6,292 nucleotides of DNA. Origin: an uncultured bacterium (GTDB taxonomy: Bacteria > Bacillota > Clostridia > Oscillospirales > Oscillospiraceae). Positions within the stretch are counted from its first letter, which is position 1, and each line of letters opens with the position of its first letter. The stretch covers positions 1 to 6,292 of the forward strand of contig CAJMQR010000068.1 of assembly GCA_905215665.1 (NCBI GenBank), given 5' to 3'. The notes under the pieces are model-generated. The model was not told where the DNA came from and did not search any database. It saw nothing but the letters and a program-made list of their open reading frames with translations. Position numbers and translations under genes: made by a program. This document shows, piece after piece, positions 1 through 4,574 of this stretch.

Positions 1-38
1 ATGCCGTCCGCCGCGGTAAAGACCGGAATGTCGGTCAT
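1..38 (-). CDS. 5' end of an unidentified protein gene (partial)
   Basis: Reading the minus strand, an ATG at 38-36 opens a frame that stays open to the window edge and gives M-T-D-I-P-V-F-T-A-A-D-G. It is preceded by GGGGGTGATC (51-42), a very good match to the complement of the 16S rRNA 3' end at proper spacing, and by a convincing promoter at 86-58. An in-frame ATG at 59-57 is unlikely to be the start because it overlaps the -10 box and lies upstream of the predicted transcription start. Twelve residues are too few to assign a family, so no function is proposed. The gene is transcribed divergently from the RluA-family gene. Confidence 0.55.
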   Translation of the reverse strand, partial: MTDIPVFTAADG

Positions 39-57
39 TGCGATCACCCCCGTCTGC

Positions 58-86
58 ATTGTATCAGCCCAGGCGCACCTGCGCAA
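58..86 (-). promoter_or_regulatory. SigA-type promoter of the leftward gene
   Basis: On the minus strand, TTGCGC (86-81) and TACAAT (63-58) are separated by exactly 17 bp. TGA directly before the -10 makes it an extended -10 (TGnTACAAT). The expected transcription start is near 51, so the leader would be only about 13 nt and would begin at the ribosome binding site. The -35 is weak (3 of 6), but the -10 is strong. Confidence 0.6.
73..84. repeat. Small palindrome inside the leftward promoter
   Basis: GCGCA-CC-TGCGC is a perfect inverted repeat with 5-bp arms and a 2-bp centre. It covers part of the -35 box and part of the spacer of the leftward promoter, where a bound repressor would block RNA polymerase. 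It is short, and GC-rich DNA produces such sequences by chance, so operator function is only a possibility. Confidence 0.25.
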
Positions 87-90
87 GGGG

Positions 91-119
91 AAAAAGACGG
101 TTTTCAGCAGGGTCTTTTT
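91..119. repeat. 8-bp inverted repeat in the divergent promoter region
   Basis: AAAAAGAC (91-98) and GTCTTTTT (112-119) are exact reverse complements separated by 13 bp, so the arm centres are 21 bp apart, about two helical turns. The repeat straddles the -35 box of the rightward promoter (101-106), and its right arm lies in that promoter's spacer. This geometry suits a dimeric DNA-binding protein acting on the divergent pair. It is not a terminator, because it lies upstream of the predicted transcription start. Confidence 0.4.
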
Positions 120-129
120 GTGCTATGAT
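101..129 (+). promoter_or_regulatory. SigA-type promoter of the RluA-family gene
   Basis: TTTTCA (101-106, 4 of 6) and TATGAT (124-129, 5 of 6) are separated by 17 bp. TGC before the -10 gives the extended form, with TGTG upstream as in the Gram-positive TRTG motif. Transcription should start near 136, which coincides with the AAGGAGG ribosome binding site (136-142) of the gene starting at 150. The predicted leader is therefore only about 14 nt. Confidence 0.6.
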
Positions 130-149
130 AAAGAAAAGGAGGCGGAGAC

Positions 150-1025
150 ATGATTCTGACCCACACGGCCCAGCGCGAAACGCGGCTGCTTTCCATCCTG
201 CGGCGCGAATTGGGGATGTCCTCCGGCCTTGCCAGCCGGCTGAAATACTGCGGCGCCTACACCGTCAACGGTGAGCCGGTCTTTACCAACCATATTGTGC
301 ATCCCGGAGACGAGATCCGGGTCTGTCTCGACGAGCCGGAGCCGGAGTATCCCGCCGAGGACGGCGCGCTGGAGATTCTCTACGAGGACGAGGCGCTGAT
401 TGCGCTGGAAAAGCCAGCGGGCATCCTGATGCATCCGTCCTTCTCCAGAAACGAGGGAACGCTGGCAAATGTGCTGGCAGGCTACTATCAAAGAACCGGA
501 CAGCGCTGCGCCGTGCATCCCGTGAGCCGTCTGGACCGGGACACCTTCGGTGTGGTGCTGCTGGCCAAGAATGCCTACGTCCACGCGATTCTCTGCCGGA
601 TGCACGCCGGAGGCAGGATAGAAAAAACTTATCACGCCGCCGTCTACGGCGTTCCCGGCGCGCCGGAGGGCGTGATCGACGCGCCCATTGCGCGCGTCGC
701 GGGCGACAGTCTGCTGCGCACCGTGCGCGGCGACGGGCGGCCGGCCCGTTCGCTCTACCGGGTGCTGGAAACGCGGGCCGGCTGCGCAAAGCTGGAGCTG
801 CAGCCGCTGACCGGCCGAACGCATCAGCTCCGCCTGCACTGCCGGACGATCGGCTGCCCCATTCTGGGCGACCCGCAGTACGGCACGCCCGAGTCGCTGG
901 CCTTTTCCGCAAGGCACGGTATCGATGGCCAGAGGCTGTGCGCCGTACGGCTGCGCCTGCCGCATCCCATGACGAAAAAAGTCCTCGAAATCTGCGCCAC
1001 ACAGGATGTATCCCTTGATTTTTAG
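150..1025 (+). CDS. RluA-family RNA pseudouridine synthase
   Basis: Converts specific uridines in rRNA or tRNA to pseudouridine in the cytoplasm; the target base cannot be read from the sequence. The 291-residue protein has the usual RluA layout. An S4-like RNA-binding segment covers about residues 12-60 (core GAYTVNGEPV, then HPGDEIRV). The catalytic domain carries the R-L-D signature at 127-129, with D129 the expected nucleophile, in the context SRLDRDTFG. The later GRTHQLRLH motif lies at 222-230. The common family form is RLDxxTSG, so F133 replaces the usual Ser. The start at 150 is supported by AAGGAGG 8 nt upstream. The gene diverges from the leftward gene and is followed 60 nt later by pta, with no terminator between them. 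Length matches stand-alone RluA/RluC/RluD-type enzymes, so which subtype it is remains open. Confidence 0.9.
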   Translation: MILTHTAQRETRLLSILRRELGMSSGLASRLKYCGAYTVNGEPVFTNHIVHPGDEIRVCLDEPEPEYPAEDGALEILYEDEALIALEKPAGILMHPSFSRNEGTLANVLAGYYQRTGQRCAVHPVSRLDRDTFGVVLLAKNAYVHAILCRMHAGGRIEKTYHAAVYGVPGAPEGVIDAPIARVAGDSLLRTVRGDGRPARSLYRVLETRAGCAKLELQPLTGRTHQLRLHCRTIGCPILGDPQYGTPESLAFSARHGIDGQRLCAVRLRLPHPMTKKVLEICATQDVSLDF

Positions 1026-1044
1026 GAGCGGGCGGTTGTATAAT
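1015..1044 (+). promoter_or_regulatory. pta promoter, -35 overlapping the rluA-type gene end
   Basis: TTGATT (1015-1020, 4 of 6) and a perfect TATAAT (1039-1044) are 18 bp apart. The -35 lies within the last sense codons of the upstream gene. The predicted transcription start is near 1051, about 35 nt before the pta start codon. As no terminator is present between the genes, pta may also receive read-through transcripts. Confidence 0.65.
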
Positions 1045-1053
1045 AGGAAAAAA

Positions 1054-1067
1054 CAGACTGCGGTCTG
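1054..1067 (+). promoter_or_regulatory. 5' hairpin or palindrome in the pta leader
   Basis: CAGAC-TGCG-GTCTG forms a perfect 5-bp stem with a 4-nt loop, starting about 3 nt after the predicted transcription start. It could be an operator next to the start site or an mRNA hairpin that protects the 5' end. It does not include the ribosome binding site GGAGG (1074-1078). It is short, so chance is possible. Confidence 0.3.
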
Positions 1068-1085
1068 AAATACGGAGGAAAAAAC

Positions 1086-2084
1086 ATGTTTGACCGGCTG
1101 ATCGATATTCTGAAAGCAAATCCCCGCAAAATCGTCTTTACCGAAGGGCCCGACGCCCGTATTCTCGACGCCGCCAGCCGCCTGAAGAAGGACGGCTTCC
1201 TCACCCCGATTCTCATCGGCAATGTGGAAGAGGTCCGGGCCGCCGCTGCAAAGGGCGGTTTCGATATCGAGGGTCTGGAGATCCTCGACCCCGCCACCTA
1301 CGGTGAGATGGACGCAATGGTCGAAAAGATGGTCGCCCTGCGCAAGGGCAAGATGAGCGCCGAGCAGTGCCGCGAAGCGCTGAGCAAGGGTAACTATTTC
1401 GGCACCATGCTCGTTAAGCTGGGCTATGCCGACGCGCTCCTCGGCGGCGCGACCTATTCCACCGCCGATACCGTCCGTCCGGCGCTGCAGCTCGTCAAGA
1501 CGAAGCCCGGCGCGCACCTCGTCTCATCCTGCTTCATTCTCGTCCGTGGCGAGGAGAAGCTGGCCATGGGTGACTGTGCCATCAACATCTCCTATGAAGA
1601 CACCGTCGATAAGGACGGCAACGTCGTCGTGTCCGCCGCGGAGAAGCTGGCGGAGGTCGCCGTCGAGACAGCCCGCTGCGCAAAGCTCTTCGGCATCGAC
1701 CCGAAGGTCGCCATGCTGAGCTTCTCCACCAAGGGCTCCGGCAAGGGCGGCACGGTGCAGCTCTCCAGGGACGCCACCGCGAAGGCCAGGGAGCTGGCGC
1801 CCGACCTCGCCATCGACGGCGAGATGCAGTTCGACGCGGCCGTTTCCCCGGTTGTCGGCCAGCTCAAATTCCCCGGGTCCCCCGTCGCGGGCTATGCCAA
1901 CACCTTCATCTTCCCCTGCATCGAGGCCGGCAACATCGGCTATAAGATCGCCCAGCGTCTGGGCGGCTATGAAGCCTACGGTCCCATTCTTCTGGGCCTG
2001 AACGCCCCGATCAACGACCTCAGCCGCGGCTGCAACGCCGACGAGGTCTACAAAATGGCCATCATCACCGCCGCGCTTGCGTAA
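1086..2084 (+). CDS. pta: Phosphate acetyltransferase
   Basis: Catalyses acetyl-CoA + phosphate to acetyl phosphate + CoA, the step before acetate kinase in the ATP-yielding acetate pathway; cytoplasmic. The 332 residues match the short, single-domain Pta class. Family motifs are seen in order: YFGTMLVKLGYADALLGGA (104-122), SFSTKGSG (212-219), DGEMQFDAA (244-252), AGNIGYK (281-287) and GLNAPINDLSRGC (304-316). S313 and R314 match the active-site Ser-Arg pair of characterised phosphotransacetylases. The position I align with the proposed catalytic Asp of the Methanosarcina enzyme is E320 here, a conservative change. The start is fixed by GGAGG (1074-1078), 7 nt upstream. It has its own promoter and a strong terminator, so it is probably mainly monocistronic; ackA is not in the window. 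Phosphate butyryltransferase is a related alternative, but these motifs fit Pta better. Confidence 0.95.
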   Translation: MFDRLIDILKANPRKIVFTEGPDARILDAASRLKKDGFLTPILIGNVEEVRAAAAKGGFDIEGLEILDPATYGEMDAMVEKMVALRKGKMSAEQCREALSKGNYFGTMLVKLGYADALLGGATYSTADTVRPALQLVKTKPGAHLVSSCFILVRGEEKLAMGDCAINISYEDTVDKDGNVVVSAAEKLAEVAVETARCAKLFGIDPKVAMLSFSTKGSGKGGTVQLSRDATAKARELAPDLAIDGEMQFDAAVSPVVGQLKFPGSPVAGYANTFIFPCIEAGNIGYKIAQRLGGYEAYGPILLGLNAPINDLSRGCNADEVYKMAIITAALA

Positions 2085-2090
2085 ATGCGG

Positions 2091-2136
2091 AAGCCGCCGC
2101 CCCGGAGCACTCCGAAGGGCGGCGGCTTTTTTCTTT
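2091..2136 (+). terminator. Strong intrinsic terminator after pta
   Basis: AAGCCGCCGCCC (2091-2102) pairs perfectly with GGGCGGCGGCTT (2117-2128), a 12-bp and mostly GC stem. It can extend inward with CGGA/TCCG (2103-2106/2111-2114) around a GCAC loop. A T-rich tract (six Ts, C, three Ts) follows at 2127-2136. It starts 6 nt after the pta stop codon. Confidence 0.95.
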
Positions 2137-2174
2137 CCCATCCCTCGCCGGAAGAGAATCCCTTTTTTCCGCCC

Positions 2175-2206
2175 TTTACGAATTGCGAAAAATGTGATAA
2201 TATATA
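2175..2206 (+). promoter_or_regulatory. Probable plsY promoter
   Basis: The best -10 is GATAAT (2196-2201, 5 of 6) with TGT in front, an extended -10, inside an AT-rich run continuing to TATATA (2201-2206). The -35 is poor: TTTACG (2175-2180) is only 15 bp from that box, or 17 bp from an overlapping alternative -10 TAATAT (2198-2203). A start near 2208 would give a leader of about 37 nt. The location right after the pta terminator supports a promoter here, but the exact boxes are uncertain. Confidence 0.5.
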
Positions 2207-2244
2207 GAAAAATGAGAAGTGATCGCGGAAATGGAGGGAAAAGT

Positions 2245-2886
2245 ATGAAACTCGCGCTGGTTTCCGTCTGCGCCTTTCTGTTGGGCGGCGTCAACCCGGC
2301 CTATCTCTTTACCCGTTGGAAAAAAGGTGTGGATATCCGCAACTGCGGCACCGGGAACGCCGGCGCCACCAACGCCATGTTTACCCTCGGGCTGAAAACG
2401 GCGCTCATCGTCATGCTGCTGGACGTATGCAAGGCAGCCCTCTGCGTCACCGCCGCCCGGCTGCTGTTCCCACGCAACGTCTATGCCGGCCCCGTTGCCG
2501 GGCTGAGCTGCATGCTGGGTCATATTTTCCCGGTCTGGCTCAAATTCCGCGGCGGCAAGGGTACCGCCTGCATGTGCGGGATCATTCTTGCGCTGACGCC
2601 GGCGCTGGTGCTGCCGCTGCTGCTGGTCGCCTTTCTGCTGGGCCTGCTCACCAACCGCGCCAGCCTTCTGCCTCTGGCGACGGCGATGCTGTACTCCCCC
2701 AGTTATTACCTGTGGACCGGCAACCGCGGCGTCGCCCTTCTGCTGTGCGTGATGATCCCCATGCTCCTCTGGTCCCATCGGAAGAACATCTTCGGCAGGC
2801 TTCAGGAAACCCCCTTCCGCACCATGCTCTTCCATCATAACCTTGACAGGTGCGTCGAGCGCAAGGGGCCGGATTCCCGTTCCTGA
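2245..2886 (+). CDS. plsY: Acyl-phosphate:glycerol-3-phosphate acyltransferase PlsY
   Basis: Membrane enzyme that transfers the acyl group from acyl phosphate to glycerol-3-phosphate, giving lysophosphatidic acid, the first step of phospholipid synthesis. The 213-residue protein shows the three PlsY motifs. Motif 1 is GTGNAGATN (35-43; the common form is SGNPGATN, so Pro is Ala here). Motif 2 is GHIFPVWLKFRGGKG (92-106), the glycine-rich glycerol-phosphate loop. Motif 3 is HRKN (178-181). Hydrophobic segments lie at about 3-18, 52-74, 82-98, 112-136 and 161-176, as expected for a multipass protein. About 25 hydrophilic residues follow motif 3, a slightly long tail. The ATG at 2245 is chosen because GGAGGG (2233-2238) lies 6 nt upstream. 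The frame is open back to 2077, but that stretch covers the pta terminator and this gene's own promoter. No plsX is nearby. The araC-type gene starts 12 nt later. It could be a second, divergent PlsY copy; that cannot be judged here. Confidence 0.92.
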   Translation: MKLALVSVCAFLLGGVNPAYLFTRWKKGVDIRNCGTGNAGATNAMFTLGLKTALIVMLLDVCKAALCVTAARLLFPRNVYAGPVAGLSCMLGHIFPVWLKFRGGKGTACMCGIILALTPALVLPLLLVAFLLGLLTNRASLLPLATAMLYSPSYYLWTGNRGVALLLCVMIPMLLWSHRKNIFGRLQETPFRTMLFHHNLDRCVERKGPDSRS

Positions 2887-2898
2887 GGAGCGCACGTC

Positions 2899-3756
2899 AT
2901 GGCTGATCTGCAGGCGCTTTTTGACGCCCATTACCCGGACCGCAGCTATCTTTCCGAGCTGTGCGACCACTATTACTGCGATTTTCTGTCCGTCGCCGTG
3001 CTGCGCCGCTCTCAGGAAAAGAGCGTGCGTCCCTTTGCGCACAGCCACGCGGCCTATGAATTTCTCCTGCCCCTGACCCCCACCCCGCAGATCATGCAGG
3101 GCGACGAGGTCTACTTCGGGCGGGTTGGCTGCGTCTACCCGCTGCAAAGCGGCTGCCGCCATGCGCAGGCAGTGGAGCTGCGCGACGTCTCCAATTGCAG
3201 CATCGTGGTCGATCCGGTCTTTTTTGAGCGCCGTCTGGCGGAAAAGGGCCTTGCCGGTCAGAAAATCGACCATATTTTCGCGGTCACCGGGACGCTGAAG
3301 GACTACCTCCAGCTGTTTGAGCAGGAATTCCGAAAGGGCGATACCGCCGACCCTGCCGATCTCCGGGCGCTGGGCGGCCTGATTGTCTCCGCGCTCATCG
3401 AGGGCCACTTCCGTCCGGCCGCCCGGCCGCCGCAGGCGGATCCCGCGTCAGCCATGGAGGAAATTGAAACCTATATCGACCAGCATTTCTGCGAAAAGCT
3501 GACCCTGGACAATCTGGCGGAGCGCAGCGGCTTTGCCAGAAGCTATTTCATATCCCAGTTCAAAAAGCGTTGCGGCGAGGCGCCCTATGCCCGTATCACC
3601 CGCCTGCGTCTGGCCAAAGCCAAGGTGCTGCTGCGCAGCACACAGTATCCCGTGGCAAAAATCGCGTCCCTTTGCGGCTTTTCCTCTCCCAACGCCTTCG
3701 CAAATGTCTTCCGCAAGGACACCGGCAAAACCCCGGGAGAATTCCGGAAATTATGA
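2899..3756 (+). CDS. AraC-family transcriptional regulator
   Basis: A 285-residue DNA-binding regulator. The N-terminal part looks like the cupin-type ligand-sensing domain. Its hallmark is H48-S-H-A-A-Y-E54, the HxHxxYE-like start of the AraC-type beta barrel, extending to about residue 105. A helical linker follows (about 130-172). The C-terminal DNA-binding domain has two helix-turn-helix units: the first at about 203-224 (LDNLAERSGFARSYFISQFK), the second at about 252-274 (VAKIASLCGFSSPNAFANVF), followed by the usual TGKTPGEFRK end. The ligand is unknown. GAGGAG (2885-2890) serves as ribosome binding site and overlaps the plsY stop codon, so translation is probably coupled and both genes share a transcript. 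It may regulate this operon or another locus. Family assignment is firm; the specific role is not known. Confidence 0.93.
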   Translation: MADLQALFDAHYPDRSYLSELCDHYYCDFLSVAVLRRSQEKSVRPFAHSHAAYEFLLPLTPTPQIMQGDEVYFGRVGCVYPLQSGCRHAQAVELRDVSNCSIVVDPVFFERRLAEKGLAGQKIDHIFAVTGTLKDYLQLFEQEFRKGDTADPADLRALGGLIVSALIEGHFRPAARPPQADPASAMEEIETYIDQHFCEKLTLDNLAERSGFARSYFISQFKKRCGEAPYARITRLRLAKAKVLLRSTQYPVAKIASLCGFSSPNAFANVFRKDTGKTPGEFRKL

Positions 3757-3808
3757 GTCCCGATCCCCCGCATCCGCCATCCAAAAACAGTAAAAAGGAG
3801 ATTCTGCT

Positions 3809-4321
3809 ATGAAGAGAACCGCCACCCTTTTCCTCTGCATTCTGCTCGTCGCCGCTACCGCCGTTGGCTGCGCCCTGTTTTCCGATCCGTTTTCGGCCGA
3901 TAAAAAGACGTTTTCCTCCAACGGCATGGAGATCACCCTGACAAAAGCCTTCAAGGAAACCTCTTTTGAAGGCTATACCGTCTGCTACGACTCCTCAAAG
4001 GCCGCCGTCTTTGCACTGAAGGAGGAATTCTCCCTCACGGAAGGTCTGGAGGCGCTGACGCTGGAGCAGTACCATGATCTGGTGCTTCAGGCAAACGCCG
4101 CCAAGAATCCGGAGCGCGGCGAAAACGTCGGCTCCATCCCGACCATGCTGTACAACTTCTACAATGAAGAGGAAAAGACGGAATACCGCTATTTTGCCGC
4201 CATGTATAAAGCGGACGACGCATTCTGGATCGTCCAGTTTGCCTGCGAAGAGGATCTGTTCGATACCTATGAGCCGTACTTTGCCGAGGCCGCGAAAACC
4301 GTCGTCTTCCAGACCGCATAG
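3809..4321 (+). CDS. Small predicted lipoprotein, possibly PsbP/Mog1-like fold
   Basis: A 170-residue protein with a lipoprotein signal peptide: MKRT, a hydrophobic stretch (5-19) and the lipobox A18-V-G-C21. C21 would be lipidated and the mature part anchored on the outside of the membrane. The -3 position is Ala rather than the usual Leu, still within the tolerated set. The mature part has no recognised catalytic motif. It has alternating strands (GMEITLTKAF, YTVCYDSSKAAVFALKEEF), a helix with LTLEQYHDLVLQAN, a strand pair around YRYFAAMYKADDAFWIVQFAC, and a final helix-strand (YEPYFAEAAKTVVF). This order resembles PsbP/Mog1-like small lipoproteins of unknown function; that is inference. 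AAGGAG (3795-3800) lies 8 nt before the ATG. It follows the araC-type gene by 52 nt with no visible terminator, and a strong terminator follows, so it is likely the last gene of the plsY unit. Confidence 0.85.
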   Translation: MKRTATLFLCILLVAATAVGCALFSDPFSADKKTFSSNGMEITLTKAFKETSFEGYTVCYDSSKAAVFALKEEFSLTEGLEALTLEQYHDLVLQANAAKNPERGENVGSIPTMLYNFYNEEEKTEYRYFAAMYKADDAFWIVQFACEEDLFDTYEPYFAEAAKTVVFQTA

Positions 4322-4328
4322 CGTGCGC

Positions 4329-4357
4329 GCGGCATGGGGACTGCATCTCCCTGCCGC
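4329..4357 (+). other. Imperfect hairpin just after the lipoprotein gene
   Basis: GCGGCA (4329-4334) pairs with TGCCGC (4352-4357). After one T/C mismatch, GGGGA (4336-4340) pairs with TCTCC (4346-4350) through a G-U wobble, leaving the loop CTGCA. No T-tract follows, so it is not a terminator by itself. It lies 7 nt after the stop codon and 13 nt before the true terminator, and could protect the mRNA 3' end. Confidence 0.35.
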
Positions 4358-4370
4358 ATGGAACGAAGCC

Positions 4371-4416
4371 CTGCCTGCCGGAAAAGCCGCTGCACTTTTC
4401 CGGCAGGCAGCTTTTT
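4371..4416 (+). terminator. Strong intrinsic terminator after the lipoprotein gene
   Basis: CTGCCTGCCGGAAAAG (4371-4386) and CTTTTCCGGCAGGCAG (4395-4410) are perfect reverse complements, giving a 16-bp stem with an 8-nt loop. C and then five Ts (4412-4416) follow. It closes the plsY-araC-lipoprotein unit and insulates the suf-like promoter that begins 13 nt later. Confidence 0.93.
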
Positions 4417-4428
4417 GCTGATAAATCC

Positions 4429-4457
4429 TTGCAAGCATGGGAAAAATATGCTATATT
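4429..4457 (+). promoter_or_regulatory. Promoter of the sufC-sufB-like operon
   Basis: TTGCAA (4429-4434, 4 of 6) and TATATT (4452-4457, 5 of 6) are exactly 17 bp apart. TGC before the -10, in the context TATGC, gives an extended -10 with the TRTG motif. This is among the best promoters in the window. Transcription should start near 4464, leaving a leader of about 110 nt before the sufC-like start. Confidence 0.75.
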
Positions 4458-4463
4458 CGATAC

Positions 4464-4574
4464 TGGTTTTTGATGAAAAGCTTTCATGGCTTTTTTCGCA
4501 CCGCAGGTGCGTCAGGAACCGCATGGTACCAATTCTCTTTTCACTGATACTCCATTCGATCCAGAGAGGCTGTT
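4464..4574 (+). promoter_or_regulatory. Structured 5' leader of the sufC-like gene
   Basis: The leader holds two mutually exclusive small hairpins: ATGAAA/TTTCAT (4473-4478/4482-4487), and AAAAGC/GCTTTT (4476-4481/4489-4494) whose right arm runs into six Ts (4491-4496). A tight hairpin CGCACC-GCA-GGTGCG (4497-4511) comes next. The second structure has the outline of a weak terminator, so an attenuation role is conceivable, but its stem is only 6 bp and AU-rich. It matches no riboswitch class I recognise. The ribosome binding site AGAGAGG lies at 4563-4569. Confidence 0.35.

Noticed and set aside
123..1517. Long minus-strand open frame (464 codons) opposite the RluA-family gene and pta
   Set aside because: It runs antisense to two clear family genes, its translation has no recognisable domain, and such frames are common opposite GC-rich codon usage.
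2077..2244. Upstream extension of the plsY frame
   Set aside because: It would overlap the end of pta, read through the terminator hairpin and begin before plsY's own promoter. The ATG at 2245 has a good ribosome binding site and the usual PlsY N-terminus.
1086..2886. Functional link between Pta (acetyl phosphate) and PlsY (acyl phosphate) because they are adjacent
   Set aside because: A strong terminator and a separate promoter lie between them, and they use different substrates. Shared acyl-phosphate chemistry alone is not evidence of a joint pathway.
2176..3408. Minus-strand open frame (410 codons) opposite plsY and the araC-type gene
   Set aside because: The translation is low-complexity and rich in Gln, Ala and Gly, without a domain. 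It is the antisense shadow of two genes with convincing motifs.
3753..3812. Short frame starting at the ATGA overlap with the araC-type stop codon
   Set aside because: It encodes only about 19 residues, has no ribosome binding site and runs into the start of the lipoprotein gene.
4473..4547. 24-codon frame in the suf-like leader
   Set aside because: No ribosome binding site, and it begins only about 9 nt after the predicted transcription start. The codons cover the hairpin sequences.
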